NCBI GenBank assembly: GCA_026686845.1
Contig: JAIVEN010000012.1
Span: 1,676,501-1,740,500, forward strand
From: Adenanthera pavonina
Lineage: Eukaryota; Streptophyta; Magnoliopsida; Fabales; Fabaceae
Direction of reading: 5' to 3'
Length of the DNA: 64,000 nt
Shown: positions 10,605 to 21,498 of the stretch, one piece after another
Layout of the letters: the number at the start of each line of letters is the position of its first letter
Numbering within the stretch: the first letter of the stretch is position 1
Notes under the pieces: generated by a model
Told to the model about the DNA's origin: nothing
The model's database searches: none
The model's input: the letters and a program-made list of their open reading frames with translations, nothing else
Translations under genes and position numbers: made by a program

Positions 10605-11097
10605 GTTATAGATCTCTCTGGTGGCATTTGTAATTTTTTGTTTTTTTTAATATATATGTGTGCAATTTCAGCCTAACTGCTTGATGTGAACAGAGAGGGA
10701 TAGGGTAGGGAAGAGAGAGATAGAGAGAATCAAAAAGGGAGAGAGAAAAGAAGTCAAATGAGAGAGAAAGGGAAGAACTCGGGGGAAAAGAGAAAGAGAA
10801 TTCACTGAAACTATAACTCAAATCAATAATCAAAGTTTGAATATAAATGAGTAGTGGAGCTCTTATTTATAGAGTTCAAATATTAATCCTACTAGAGTTC
10901 TAAGATAAGATATCTCTTCTCAAAATATCTTAAATTTAAATAAAAGATAAATCATAATTTAAATAATTAAATCCTAGGAATAAATAAATAAAATATAAAA
11001 TTCAAATCCTAATAAATTCGAAATAAACAAAGTTAAATCTAAATATCCTAATAAAATATCTTTATTTAAAAATCCTAATTATTCATTCTTTATCATT
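10605..11097 (-). mobile_element. Putative LTR fragment of a further gypsy element (family G)
   Basis: On the minus strand TGATAAAGAATG at 11097 follows GTGGGAGGGAA, the same polypurine-to-LTR arrangement used by the other families. A TATA-like TATAAATAAGA occupies 10863-10871, and a GA-rich leader-like stretch follows (10690-10800). The far end is not identifiable, so the extent is approximate and no second LTR was found. Confidence 0.5.
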
Positions 11098-11311
11098 CCC
11101 TCCCACTTGAAAGAACTCTCCTCTGGAGAGTTAAGCTCCACATTCTGTTTCATCTTTAGCAAACTCCTCATCTACGTCCACTCCAGAAGGATATAACTCA
11201 TGAGGGTCAAGTATTGATATCTTCATCTATAGTCTCATCCTCTTTCTCAACTGACGAATTAAGAATTAAAGTGCGTTATAGACACCTTGATGCAACGTGA
11301 CCTTTAGCATG
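11098..11311 (-). pseudogene. Possible polyprotein C-terminal remnant of family G
   Basis: The minus strand has a short frame with DPHELYPSGVDVDEEFAKDE, a stop, then LSRGEFFQVGGND up to the polypurine/LTR junction. The GGND ending in front of the LTR mimics the integrase tail of the other elements here (FEEGGND). Too short and broken to name with confidence. Confidence 0.4.
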
Positions 11312-12146
11312 TGATAGAGGATGGCTTGAACAAATTCAGAAACATGGTAGGAGGCCTTATCATTTATAAAGATTCAAGCCCAAGAGAAGCCCATTAGAAG
11401 AGATTACTTAAAAGATCATGTGCTTCAGTAAAATAGAATGTGACTTAAGCATTATTGGACTTAATTAGTGTTAATTTTGTTTTTATTAATTATGGGCTAA
11501 ACTTAAGTGACTAATAAAGCCCGATTGGTTAATTAATAGCCTTGTTGATAGTTCAACTTGTAAATAAATATGTTATATACCAAACATGTGATTTCATTAA
11601 TGTGTTGGCATATTTATAAGGGCTTAGACATTATTTTTATTATTTTCTTTAAATTTTTGTCATTTATTTTTAGAATTCTATTTTATTAGTTTTCTAGGTC
11701 TAATAGAAGTGTTGTTTGAGCACAAAGTCTGTTAATCCTATTAGGTCGACTTGAGCCCAATTTAATTAAGGATTCTAGGCTTGTTAAGTTAGCTTTTACC
11801 TTAGCTATTTAAGGCTATCTTTTATGTGTATTTTTTAGATTTGAATGATTAAAGTTTCAGACTTTTATGAGTTTCTCTTGCGTTCTTTGAGTGTTATGAT
11901 GAAACTATGACTTATCAAGGAATTGGTCAATCCTTGTGGTGTCACCGGAACTAGGGTTCAAGAGACTGGTTCTCTTAGGTTCTAATTCACTTAGACCAAC
12001 ATATCTTTTCTGTTTTCTTGTTTATTCCCTTCTTCTTGCTGTTTTTCTATTTTTTAGTTTTCGAGTCCTTTGTAATTGCAACGACCCGAGTGTCTTACGT
12101 ATCAAAGTGAGTTCTTTGGATTGATTTCATAAGGGTTCACCTATCA
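11312..12146 (+). mobile_element. Family A 5' LTR (A3)
   Basis: Complete 835-base LTR, from TGATAGAGGATGGCTTGAAC to GGTTCACCTATCA, followed by a primer-binding site at 12147-12160 (TTTGGTACTAGAGC, degenerate initiator tRNA-Met type). It differs from A1 at many positions, so it is an older copy. The body is cut off at 12563. Confidence 0.85.
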
Positions 12147-12563
12147 TTTGGTACTAGAGCTTAGGCATGCAAATCAAGGTGTGTTTTCTGATTTGTTTCC
12201 TTTCTTTTCGTTTTGTTTTCTATTTTCCTTATTGTTCAGAAAATTTCATTACTATTTTTATACTGTTCATTGTCACTATTTCCATCGCGCTGGTCATCAG
12301 TACTGTTTTCTGTATTATTCACCATCTACTGTTTCATGAGTACTATTCACATCACTGTTTTAGTCACACTGTTCATTGGTACAGTTTTCCTTCCTGTTCA
12401 CAATCACTGTTTTGTGTTACTTTCAGTCTAAACGAGATTTAAAAAAAATAAATAAATAATAGCAGCAGAAAAAATTTTTAAAAAAATCTGAAAAAAAAGG
12501 AGAGATTGATTGCTAACAAAAAAAAATACAAAAAAAAAAGAATTTAGTAACAAAAAAAAATAT
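12147..12563 (+). mobile_element. Primer site and ACTGTTC leader of A3, truncated
   Basis: After the primer site the leader has several CACTGTTC/TACTATTC repeats (about 12255-12410), then A-rich low-complexity DNA. It ends at 12563 against another LTR. No gag follows. Confidence 0.75.
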
Positions 12564-13601
12564 TGATACAAGCATACTAGGAAGCATGGAGCAAGCTCAA
12601 GACATTGGAGAAAAGGAGGCTAAACATGTGATCCAAAAGTTGAAGACAATTGATCCATTACAAGGTATGGGAGGCCCAATGACGAGATCAAAAACAAAGG
12701 TAATGAAAGAGGCCTTGAATGGTGTGGTCAACAAGCAACTTGAGATAAAGCCTTTGCACTTAAGTCAATTTGAAGTCCAAGAGCACAACAATGACATGAT
12801 TATGTTATCATATATAGAAGTTTAGATTTAAGCCCAAAATCAAGCCCAGCATGTGAATCTCTTAAAGAGCATGTGACTTGAGGATTAATGGGTCTAATTA
12901 CTATTAATTTCATTTTTATTAATTATGGGCTAAACTTTGTTAATTAATAAAGCCCAATTAGTTAATTAGTAATCTTTTTGATAGCCCACCTTGTAAATAA
13001 ACATGTCATGTACCAAACATGTGATTTCATTAATGTGGTGGCATGTTTATAAGGGCTCAGGTTTTGTTTTATTATTTTCTTATGAATTTTCGTTATTTTA
13101 TTTTAGGATTTTATTTTACTAGTTTCCTAGGTCCAATAAGAGTGTTGTTTGGGGCTAAAGTCTCCTAATCCTATTAGGATTACTTAAGCCCAAATTAATT
13201 AAGGTTTCTAGGCTTATTAGGTTAGATTTTACCTTGCCTATTTAAGGCTAACTTTCATGTACGTTTTTTGAGATTTGAATGATTAAAGTTTCAAACTTTT
13301 GTGAGTTTCTCTTGCGTTTTTTGAGTGCTAGAGTGAATTGTGACTTATCAAGGAATTGGTCATTTCTTGTGGCGTCACCGGAACTAGGGTTCAAGAGATC
13401 AGTTCTTTGGGGTTCTACTTCTCAAGACCAACATCTATCCATCTTATTTCTTTATTTTTGGCTTTCTTTTGCTTCTGTTATCGTGCGTCTTTATTCTTTT
13501 CCTTGCTGCCTAGTCTTTGTGTTCCTTGTTTAGCAAAGATCTGGGTGTCATACACATAAAAGTTGGTTCTTTGGACGGGTTCCATAAGGATTCACTTATC
13601 A
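12564..13601 (+). mobile_element. Variant family A LTR (A4) with a coding remnant in U3
   Basis: Runs from TGATACAAGCATACTAGG to ...GGATTCACTTATCA (1038 bases). The last ~700 bases match family A, but the first ~260 are different. They hold an open frame, 12586-12825 (79 residues), with DPLQGMGGPMTRSKTKVMKE and an asparagine-glycine-valine motif, resembling the C-terminal end of plant gypsy polyproteins. The LTR is therefore a recombinant of U3 types. The flanks (AATAT on the left, TTCCT on the right) do not form a TSD. Confidence 0.7.
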
Positions 13602-14344
13602 TTCCTAATTTAATTAAACAATAACCAACACAAAATGAGTACAAAAGAACTGAAATTTCCAACAAGAGAAATCTCAAGGAAATAAAATAAAGAAGGATGA
13701 AAATTAATAAGAAATTGATAAGGAAAGAAATTTGAAGGAAGGACAAATTATAGAGATTTATGCTCAACAAATTAGGAAACAATCCCAAATGATCAAATAT
13801 ATGATGATTTTTTTTTTTTAATAAGATTGAGCTTAAGCAAGGAAAAGCTACTTGGGATTATACTTTATGAAAGTATAATCATGAATCAAATCAGGAACTC
13901 AATCAAATCACAAAATTTTGAATTTAGCCCAAAGAAATCTTTTTTTTTTTACTATTTTTTTATTGCTGCTATATTATTTTTTTTTTAGCAATCAATCTCT
14001 CTTTTTCTTTTTCCTTAGATTTTTTTTTTCTGCTGCTACCCTTTTTTTTCAGCAAACAAATTTTTTTTTTAAATTTGGGCAACTCACACTAGAATATAGG
14101 ATGAATCTTTTTTTTAAAAAAATTTAGATGATGAACAGTGGAACGAAATAGTGTCGTGAACAGTATGATGAATCATTCAAAACAGTACCGACAAACAGTT
14201 ACCAGAACAGTACAAAACAGTGCCAGTGAACAGTGAAATCCATGCGGTATGGACAGTGACACGAGAATTTTCTTGAAGCAACGAAGATGGATTGAAACAA
14301 GAAAATAAGCAAAACAGATAACACACCTTGATTTGCAAACCTAA
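13602..14344 (-). mobile_element. Leader of a minus-strand family A element (A5)
   Basis: The reverse complement of 13602-13720 matches the A1 leader around 32890-33000. T-rich tracts at 13930-14070 and ACTGTTC-type repeats (seen as GAACAGTG on the plus strand) at 14130-14270 complete the family A leader pattern. The gag that should follow is missing, because the element is cut at 13601/13602 by LTR A4. Confidence 0.75.
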
Positions 14345-14358
14345 GCTCTGATTCCAAA
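14345..14358 (-). other. Primer-binding site of A5
   Basis: The minus strand reads TTTGGAATCAGAGC directly after the LTR terminus CACTTATCA. This matches the initiator tRNA-Met complement with one mismatch. Confidence 0.8.
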
Positions 14359-14702
14359 TGATAAGTGAACTCTTATGGAATTAATCCAAAGAACCCACTT
14401 GAAACGAATGACACTCAGATCGTTGCAATTGCAAGGACACAAACTGAAAAAATAGAAACAGCAAGAAGAAAACACAAAAGATATGTTGGTCGAGGTGAAT
14501 TAGAACCCAAAAGAACCGGTCTCTTGAACCCTAGTTCTGATAACGCCACAAGGAAGGACCAATTCCTCGATAAGTCGTAGTTCGCTCTAGTACATAAAGA
14601 ACGCAAGAGAAATAAAGTCTAATATTCTATTCATCAAATCTCCCAAGCTCTCCATGCTCTGCTCCAAACTCTTGTAATTCATGCCTAGCCCTTATTCTAT
14701 CA
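14359..14702 (-). mobile_element. Chimeric short LTR: family D start joined to family A end
   Basis: On the minus strand the first ~60 bases (from 14702, TGATAGAATAAGGGC) are family D U3. From about 14640 to 14359 the sequence is the family A R-U5 end, with the CACTTATCA terminus. About 450 bases that normally lie between are missing. Either a recombinant LTR or a deletion joining two LTRs. Confidence 0.7.
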
Positions 14703-14769
14703 CTTTCCAGCTTCTAGAAATCCTATCCTCAGGAAACAAATATGTGGGATCAAGCAATTTGTTCATGAC
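14703..14769 (+). pseudogene. Tat/Athila-like gag, left part of a split copy
   Basis: The frame reads FPASRNPILRKQICGIKQF, which resembles the conserved FFPASRTASIRKEICGIRQ block of gag from Tat/Athila-type plant Ty3/gypsy elements. The reading is cut at 14769 by the terminus of LTR B1 and resumes at 40519, about 25.7 kb away. This is the oldest visible layer of the nest. The fragment is only ~22 codons, but the motif and the fit of the two halves make the call fairly firm. Confidence 0.75.
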
Positions 14770-15534
14770 TGTAACATCCCCATTTTTCTGTATGTAGTTC
14801 ATGACCAGATCATGATAAGAATTTGTTCTGAATTAATTTATGATGTTTAGTTGCTTGGAAATTTAATTAAATAGGTTAAAACCCAAAATAAAATAAAAAT
14901 ATCAAATAGGGGCTTGAAAGGGCAAAATGGTCATTTTGCTTAAAGGTAAGAGCAAAATGATTATTTTACAACAAAAAAGAAAGAAAATAATATTATAATA
15001 CTCTGGTGCTGGCTTAAAGTATACATGATACTGGTTATGTTGGCCCAGAGAGGGAAAAGTACAAGTCTGGTAAAAGGCAGGTCCCACATGAATAATAAAT
15101 GCTGACTAAGATGAATAGTAAAAAGTTAGCATGACAAGTGGATCCCACATGGAAAAGTAAAAGGAAAAAAATTAATGGATCTTACAAATAAAGTAAATAG
15201 AAGAGATATAGAGTACAATAAAAAATATAGATAAAAAAGTACTCAAATCAGAGTCAAATTAATCTGTAAAAATTTAAAAATACACTCTTTCTCTCTTTCT
15301 CCTAGGAACCGAAATTACGGAGGGAAAATGGACAAAAATGTCCTTCACAATCCTCTCAAATTTGGGAAAATATTCAAGTACAAGAATGTAAAGCAACTTA
15401 AACAATTGGAGAATAATTGATGGCCTTTGGATTAAATTGCAATCTAATGCTCCAAATTCACTCCAACAATCTGTAAATACCCCTCAAGTTCCCCTCCCTC
15501 ATTGCTCATTTATGCATAACACCAAGAGGGTATA
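14770..15534 (+). mobile_element. LTR B1, segment 1 of 3
   Basis: Starts TGTAACATCCCC at 14770, the terminus typical of the long B, F and K LTRs. The sequence is non-coding. It is interrupted at 15534 by element C1, whose TSD GTATA lies at 15530-15534. A small frame at 15437-15712 crosses into C1 and is an artefact. Confidence 0.8.
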
Positions 15535-16363
15535 TGATAGAGTACAATTGAGGCATGAAGCATTTGGAGTTCTTGGACATGGCAATGAGCTTGGAAAGAG
15601 CATGAAGCCCAACTATTTGAATCAAGCTGCAGCCCAAAAAAGAGCTAGAAAGTATGGAAAATGCTTCCAATCATATAGGCTAATGGTCCAAGCCCAAAAG
15701 AAGCCCATTTAGGACATATAACTCGAAGACAACGTGTACTTCTCATGTGACCATTAAAAGTGACGTTTTTTTATGATTACTATTCAGTTCAAAAGTTTCT
15801 TATTTAAATTAGGCTACCTTTTGTTGATTTCTTTTTGAGTTTATTTCCTAATTTGAAAAAAGGTGATGGGAGCCATCTTTGGAGAATTAATTCAGTATCT
15901 TATGTCCAAATTCATTATATAATGAAGTGTTACCTTTTAGGAATATTTAATGCTTATTATTACTAGGGATTCTTGGTAGCCTTTTTCCATCTATAAATAG
16001 GCACCACTTTGTAAGGTTTTCTACACAGCATAAATGAATGAATTTCTTTTTAGCAACTTTGTTGTTATTTAGTGACTTCTTTCTTGCTCATCCTTGAGTG
16101 CCAGAAAGAATGAAGACTTATCAAAGAGTAGTGATCCTTGTGGCGTCCCGGAGTTAGGATTCAAAAGACGGATTCTCTTAGAGTCTATTTCCTTTGACCA
16201 ACATTTTATTTCAGTCTTTTTATTTTCATTGTTCCTATTTTTTTTTAGTTTTTGTTCATTATTGTTCTTCGTTGTTCTTGTGTTCAATTCATGTTTCCTT
16301 GAGTTGCATGATCTTTAACTCAAAGAAGGCTCTTAGGACAGGTTCTTAACGTGTCTCCCATCA
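15535..16363 (+). mobile_element. C1 5' LTR
   Basis: 829 bases, TGATAGAGTACAATTGAGG to ...GTCTCCCATCA. It carries a TATA box at 15992-16000 and the R-U5 block with CTTATCAAAGAGTAGTG and GGCGTCCCGGAG. The U3 still encodes a short continuation of the polyprotein tail, as the same frame does at the 3' LTR. Confidence 0.9.
15992..16000 (+). promoter_or_regulatory. TATA box of the C1 5' LTR
   Basis: TATAAATAG lies ~370 bases before the LTR end and is repeated at 19957-19965 (3' LTR), 21961-21969 (solo LTR C2) and on the minus strand at 30781-30789 (E1). Conservation across copies supports a core promoter. Confidence 0.7.
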
Positions 16364-16364
16364 T

Positions 16365-16377
16365 TTGATATCAGAGC
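16365..16377 (+). other. Primer-binding site of C1
   Basis: TTGATATCAGAGC follows the LTR by one base. It matches the initiator tRNA-Met complement TGGTATCAGAGC with one mismatch. Confidence 0.85.
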
Positions 16378-17377
16378 TTTGGCTTGCAAATCAAGGTTTG
16401 TTTCTGTTGTTTCATTCCATTTTTCTTCTTCCTTGCTGTCCCGAAAATATCTAAACTGTTCATTCACACTGTTCATCAGTATTGTTTGTTCATCACTTTT
16501 TCATCAGTTCCTATTCATCACTGTTTTATCTGTACACTCATCACTGTTCTTTTTTGTTACTGTTCATCTGTACTGTTCATCCATTTCTTGCTGCCCCGAA
16601 TTTCTTATTGTGATTTTGCCAAAAAAAAACTTGAAATTGATCTTAAAAAAAAAAGAGAAGGATAAAAAAAAGAGAATTGATTGCAGCCTTAAAAAAAATT
16701 CGTTTATAAAATAAAAAAAAAGAAGGATAGAATGAAAAAAGAGATATGGCTGCTAAGGCAATTTCAAAAAATTAAGGAGATCTTATTTTCTTTCGTACTT
16801 TAAGATCTTTCAGTCAAGGTGGTAGGTTGAATTACAAATTTTCTTTTGTGATTGGGCATTAATGTTATTTAATTACTCCTCTTTTCTAATCTCATTAAAG
16901 GAGAATTGACTTTTGAATATCCATTCACAATTTCTCATTTGAGTGATTTGATAGTCATCTAAAAGTTCCTTCCTTTGGTATACACACCACATCCTTCCTC
17001 TTGTCTTAATTTCCAGCATTTCTTTTCTCTTTTCTTGGTTGGAAAATTCATCTCTTTTGCTAAAAACAGGAAACCCATCTTTCTTTGTTGGTCACCAACA
17101 TTTTAAACTCTTTTGAGAATTTGAATTTTTGGATCTTTGACTTTGAGATTACCACTTAAAACATTGCTTCTTGATTTAAGTTTAGATTCAATTTTGTACT
17201 CTCATAAGAAGCAAGAGTGAGTGGTAAAAGGGAAGAGTGTAATTATATCATTTCTGGAAAAAGCCTTTAAAGTGCGCAAAACACGAGTGAATTTACATCA
17301 TTGTTGAGTGAAACACGTGAGAGAGTGTGCAAGGTCCTTTCTTTGTCTTCTATTCACTAACATTTTAGGTTTTAAGC
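16378..17377 (+). mobile_element. C1 leader with ACTGTTC repeats and putative intron
   Basis: Non-coding. CACTGTTCATC-type repeats lie at about 16455-16590 and A-rich runs at 16620-16740. A possible donor G|GTAGGT at 16822 and acceptor CACTAACATTTTAG| ending at 17368 would remove 547 bases and place the gag ATG nine bases downstream. The same arrangement with a better donor occurs in A1. Confidence 0.65.
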
Positions 17378-18337
17378 ATGGTTGGTGATGAACTTGATCT
17401 TAAAGCTTTAATGAGAGCTTTCAATGATCAAATCAAGAAGTTGAATGCCAAATTGGATGGCATGCAAGTTTCTTCATGCAAAAAGGATGTTAAATTGAAC
17501 ATCCCAAAATTCTATGGAGAGAATGATCCTGATATGTACTTGGAGTGGGAAAGAAAAATTGAACAATGGTTTGAAGATTGCCAATACTCCGAGTCCGAGA
17601 AAGTGAGATTAGCTGCTCTTCACTTAGAAGGAAAAGCCAAAGTTTGGTGGGAACGATTTGAAAGAAAGCATCTTAGTAAAGAAAAACATTGTGATACTTG
17701 GAGTAGCATGAAGCTTATTTTGAAGCAAAAGTATGCATCATACCACAACTTCTATGAGTATCTTCCAATTCATGGAAAGGAGGAAACTCCTAAGATGCAA
17801 ATTTCAATTCCAAGTTCTAGTGATTCTCATTTGGAGCAAAAAGATCAAATGGAGGAGATATCTTCCTCAACATCAACTACTCTCGAAGGTACCTCTAAAT
17901 CTCAAAATCCTTGTGTTGATGATGTTTCTAATGAATTAGAGTGTGATATTCTTGAGAATCCCAAGGAGGAAAATGTTAATGATATTGTTGATGGGATTGG
18001 TCATGATCATTTACCACCGTTAGCGGAGACAACTACTCTAGATGTTACTAGTGAGGTGATAAAGAACTTTGTTGATAGAGGTGTGCTTGTTTCTAGTGAT
18101 ACTCACATTGTTATGCCATTAGAAATTACTTCTCATGGGTGTGATGAAGTTGTACATGTTGATATGGTGTTTGGGCATCCATGGTTATTTGATGATAGTT
18201 GTTCTTTTAAAGTACAGAAAGCCCATGAAATGCATTGTATTCAATTCTATGAAAATCACAAGAAAATCAAAAGTGAGCTTGAAAGGAAAAATAAATGTGA
18301 GAAGAAAATGAGTGGTAAAAACAAGAGTGAAAAATAA
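17378..18337 (+). CDS. gag of element C1
   Basis: Intact 319-codon frame starting MVGDELDLKALMRAFNDQ. The start is supported by alignment with D2 and D3 and by its position just after the putative splice acceptor. Residues ~15-30 look like a short coiled coil (IKKLNAKLDGM). Residues ~42-110 are the retrotransposon gag capsid block (NIPKFYGENDPDMYLEWE, KAKVWWERFE). An acidic Ser/Thr linker follows. At ~245-275 comes VDMVFGHPWLFDDSCSF, which I read as a remnant of the protease end motif (LLGRPWLFDR in relatives). A Lys-rich tail ends the frame. No zinc knuckle and no catalytic protease triad are present, and the downstream frame is closed by TAA. It would act as particle protein only together with a full-length partner element. 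Confidence 0.8.
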   Translation: MVGDELDLKALMRAFNDQIKKLNAKLDGMQVSSCKKDVKLNIPKFYGENDPDMYLEWERKIEQWFEDCQYSESEKVRLAALHLEGKAKVWWERFERKHLSKEKHCDTWSSMKLILKQKYASYHNFYEYLPIHGKEETPKMQISIPSSSDSHLEQKDQMEEISSSTSTTLEGTSKSQNPCVDDVSNELECDILENPKEENVNDIVDGIGHDHLPPLAETTTLDVTSEVIKNFVDRGVLVSSDTHIVMPLEITSHGCDEVVHVDMVFGHPWLFDDSCSFKVQKAHEMHCIQFYENHKKIKSELERKNKCEKKMSGKNKSEK

Positions 18338-19494
18338 GTGAGAAAAGAAAGAGTGCAGAAAAATGAAAAAAGAGGAAAACAAATGAGCGAAAAGAAACTT
18401 GAGAGAAGAATGAAAAAGAGAAAGAAAAAGAGAGAAAAGAGAACAGAAAATGAGAGTTTTAGAAAAGATGGGAATAATGAGGCAAAAGCAATTGTGAGTT
18501 GTTTGAGTAAATGAGAGTTTAAGGTAGTTTCTTTACAACTCCTTCCTTCATATCTTCCATATGTTCCTTCTTTTCATCTTCTCCATCCTTCTTACTTTAT
18601 CTCTAATTCTTATAATTTATTTAGTCCATTCATGTGTTATGAGTCCTCAATTCCTCTTGAATCTAATGTGAAAGAAAGTCAATTTGACCATTTAGTGTCT
18701 TCTTTCTCTAGTTTATCCATCTATGTCACTTCATTTCATTTTCATCACAATGTTCTGCATTCTCAATTCATTTGTGAAGTAGTCTCTACTCATTTCATGT
18801 TTTATGTCTCTTTTGTGTCTCATAAGTTATGTGTCCTTTTTATTCTTTATTGGTTTCTTTAATCTCATTTTCATAAATCTTGTGTGTTCCATTTTCTATC
18901 CAGTAACCCATTCTCTTCTTATTCCATCCAACTTCGTGATACTTTGTTTTCATCCATAAGTATTCCTCTTATAAGCTATGCTCTATCCTTGTCTTGTCAA
19001 TGTGTATCATCCACAGGTGTCAAATCTTTCCAAATTCTGAACCTAGCAAATAATATGAAAATCTGCCCAACTTTCATCCCATATGTTTACTCTACAATCT
19101 CAAGTTTCCTTGAGCCTTGTTGTGTCGAATTTGCCTCTAGTTTTTTGTTACAGGTTATTAGTGTGGATGTTATGGAAGGAAAATCAAGTTCTGATCCACT
19201 AATGCATGACAACAAGTCATATGCAATTCAAACTAATGGTCATTACAAGGTTTTTAATCCTGGAGATTGGTTTGGAATGCAAGAATGTAAAGATGAAACT
19301 TTAAAAGGGATGAATTTGCAACCAAGAGTCATTATTGCACCGCAAGTTCAAGCAAGGGTTGAAGAGAAGAGGCATCAATCAAGCTTGAAAAGTAAGTATA
19401 CTCCCTACTTTTTATTTGATGCTTTTAATCATTTTCTTTCTTTCCATATAGATTATGGAGATTCGAGGATGAATCATTTCGAGGAGGGAGGGGA
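18338..19494 (+). pseudogene. C1 region X and integrase tail
   Basis: 18338-18880 is broken but shows the lysine-rich start and the serine/phenylalanine-rich beginning of region X (VSSFSSLSIYVTSFHFH). A longer frame, 18884-19597, contains VKSFQILNLANNMKICPTF, then GDWFGMQECKDE, MNLQPRVIIAPQVQARVEEK, KSKYTPYFLFDAFN and YGDSRMNHFEEGGDD, the GPY/F-like integrase end. It runs through the polypurine tract into the LTR and stops there. The same order of blocks is seen in A1 and D2. Confidence 0.7.
19481..19494 (+). other. Polypurine tract of C1
   Basis: GAGGAGGGAGGGGA immediately precedes the 3' LTR terminus TGATAGAG. Confidence 0.88.
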
Positions 19495-20334
19495 TGATAG
19501 AGTACGATTGATGCACAAAGCATTTGGAGTCCTTGGACATGGCAATGAGCTTGGAAAGAGCATGAAGCCCAACTATTTGAATCAAGCTGCTGTCTAAAAG
19601 AAAAAAAGCTAGAAAGTATGGAAAATGCTTCCAATCATATAAGCTAATGGTCCAAGCCCAAAAGAAGCCCATTTAGGAGATATAACTTGAAGATAACGTG
19701 TGCTTCTTATGTGACCATTAAAAGTGACGTTTTTATATATGATTAATATTAAGGTCAAAAGTTTCCTATCTACATTAGGCTACTTTTTGCTTATTTCTTT
19801 TTAAGTTTGTTTCCTAATTTGAAAAAGGTGATAGGAGCCATCTTTGGAGAATTAATTCAGCACCTTATCTCCAGATTCATTGCATAATGAGGTGTCATCT
19901 TTTAGGAATATTTAATGCTGATTATTCTTAGGGATTCTTGGTAGCCTTTTTCCATCTATAAATAGGCACCACTTTGTATGTTTTCTACACAACATGAATG
20001 AATGAATTTCTTTTCAGCAACTTTGTTGTTATTTAGTGACTTCTTTCTTGCTCATCCTTGAGTGCTAGAAAGAATGAAAACTTATCAATGAGTGGTGATC
20101 CTTGTGGTGTCCTGGAGTTAGGATTCAAGAGATGGGTTCTCTTGGAGTCTATTTCCTTCGACCAATATTTTGTTTTAGTTTTCTTATTTTCATCATCTCT
20201 ATTTTTCAGTTTTTGTTCATTTTTGTTCTTCATTTTTCTTGTGTTCAATTCATGTTTCTTTGAGTTGCACGATCCGTAACTCAAAGAAGGCTCGTAGGAT
20301 GGGTTCCTAACATGTCTCTCATCAGTATAGGAGA
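19495..20334 (+). mobile_element. C1 3' LTR
   Basis: 840 bases, TGATAGAGTACGATTGATGC to ...GTCTCTCATCA, followed by the TSD GTATA. It aligns end to end with 15535-16363 with scattered substitutions and small indels. A 150-codon minus-strand frame at 20033-20485 crosses its end and is not a gene. Confidence 0.9.
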
Positions 20335-20339
20335 GAGAA

Positions 20340-21478
20340 AAGGCATGATTTTTAGAGAGAGAAAGGGAGTGTAGCTGAGAGAGGCAAGAAGAGAGGAAGA
20401 GAAGGAGAAAAGGTGGAGAAGAAGGAAGAGGCTTCAAGAGGTAAAGATCCTTTACATTTTCTCTTAGTTTCTCTTCTTCATTCATTAGCTACGGTTTTGA
20501 GCATTTTCTTCCTCCCTTAATCAAGTCCCTCCCTAGTTTCAGCCAAAGCATGAAAATGAAGGAAGGGTTTATGTTTCATTGAACTAAGGTTTGGGATGAG
20601 TTTTTAGTAATGCATAAATGATTGCATGAGAAAATGGTTAAAAACATTGAAGTTTCCAACTTGGCTTTCTCTAGCGTATGCCATGGCCAAGGAGGGGGAG
20701 TATACCTTAGGGTTGGATTTTGATAAAATCAATGATGCCATTGTGTTCCTAGCATATAAAGTAGCCAAGAAAGGTCAAGAGAATCATTAAAGAACTTGGT
20801 TTCCAAAATCTCAAAGGTAAGGGCCGCTTATGCATACATGGTTTGTATGATGTTATCAAGTTATTAAGTAAGGTTTGATAATGCTCATAGGCACTAAACA
20901 AGTTAAGGAACTAACCCAAGCCAAGAGGGAAGCGAGGTTGAAAGGTTAAAGCTCCATGGTAGTCGCTTACTCTTGTTTGATGTTATTGCTTATTGCTATT
21001 TTATATGTTAATATGTTATGTAAATGATGTCATGTTGTTGTTATAACTATTCTTCATGATTAGTGGCTATTTTATGATGAAGAATAAGCTTGAGATGTCC
21101 TATTTTTAAGCCGTTATGCTAACAAAATTCCATTAGACTACATGGACATTTTTAATGTTTCATGAAAGTATAATACATTTTCTATGTTTTCAAATGTATT
21201 GTGATAATATGATGGCATGTGGAGGTTAGCTACTAAGATTTCTCAAATCTCACCCTATAGTTCCCCAATTATAAGGCCAAGTCATGGTATGAGGAAGCAT
21301 GTGGAGTATGAAGAATGATGATTATGAAACCTTGCTGGAAATGGTTTTTGTTTTGTTTCATACTGTCTGTTTTAAATGATTGTATAAATCTGAATATATC
21401 TTCAAAAATTTAGTGGTTTGTATGTATGGATAAAATTATGTCTTAGGAATAATATGGCACTAGTTTGACTATATTTGG
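20340..21478 (+). mobile_element. LTR B1, segment 2 of 3
   Basis: Continuation of B1 after C1. GA-rich exon-like DNA is followed by the donor-like AAGAG|GTAAAG at 20440/20441, then a long non-coding stretch with 'AAGCCGTTATGCT' (shared with B2). The hairpin AGATTT-CTC-AAATCT at 21236-21250 is followed by CACCC, and AATTATAAG|G lies at 21275. It breaks at 21478, where solo LTR D4 begins (TSD TTTGG at 21474-21478). Confidence 0.8.
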
Positions 21479-21498
21479 TAATGAAAAATCCAAGGGGA

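Larger units (their letters stand above)
15535..20334 (+). mobile_element. Element C1, complete non-autonomous LTR retrotransposon
   Basis: 4800 bases flanked by a perfect 5-bp TSD, GTATA (15530-15534 and 20335-20339). Order: 5' LTR 15535-16363, primer site, ACTGTTC leader, gag, degraded region X and integrase tail, polypurine tract 19481-19494, 3' LTR 19495-20334. No reverse transcriptase, RNase H or integrase core could be found in the 3.1-kb interior. The two LTRs differ at several percent of positions by eye, so the insertion is not recent. It sits in LTR B1. Confidence 0.92.

Noticed and set aside
20033..20485. 150-codon minus-strand frame
   Set aside because: It overlaps the C1 3' LTR, the TSD and the B1 LTR, so it spans three unrelated sequences. 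The other C-type LTRs have similar antisense frames.
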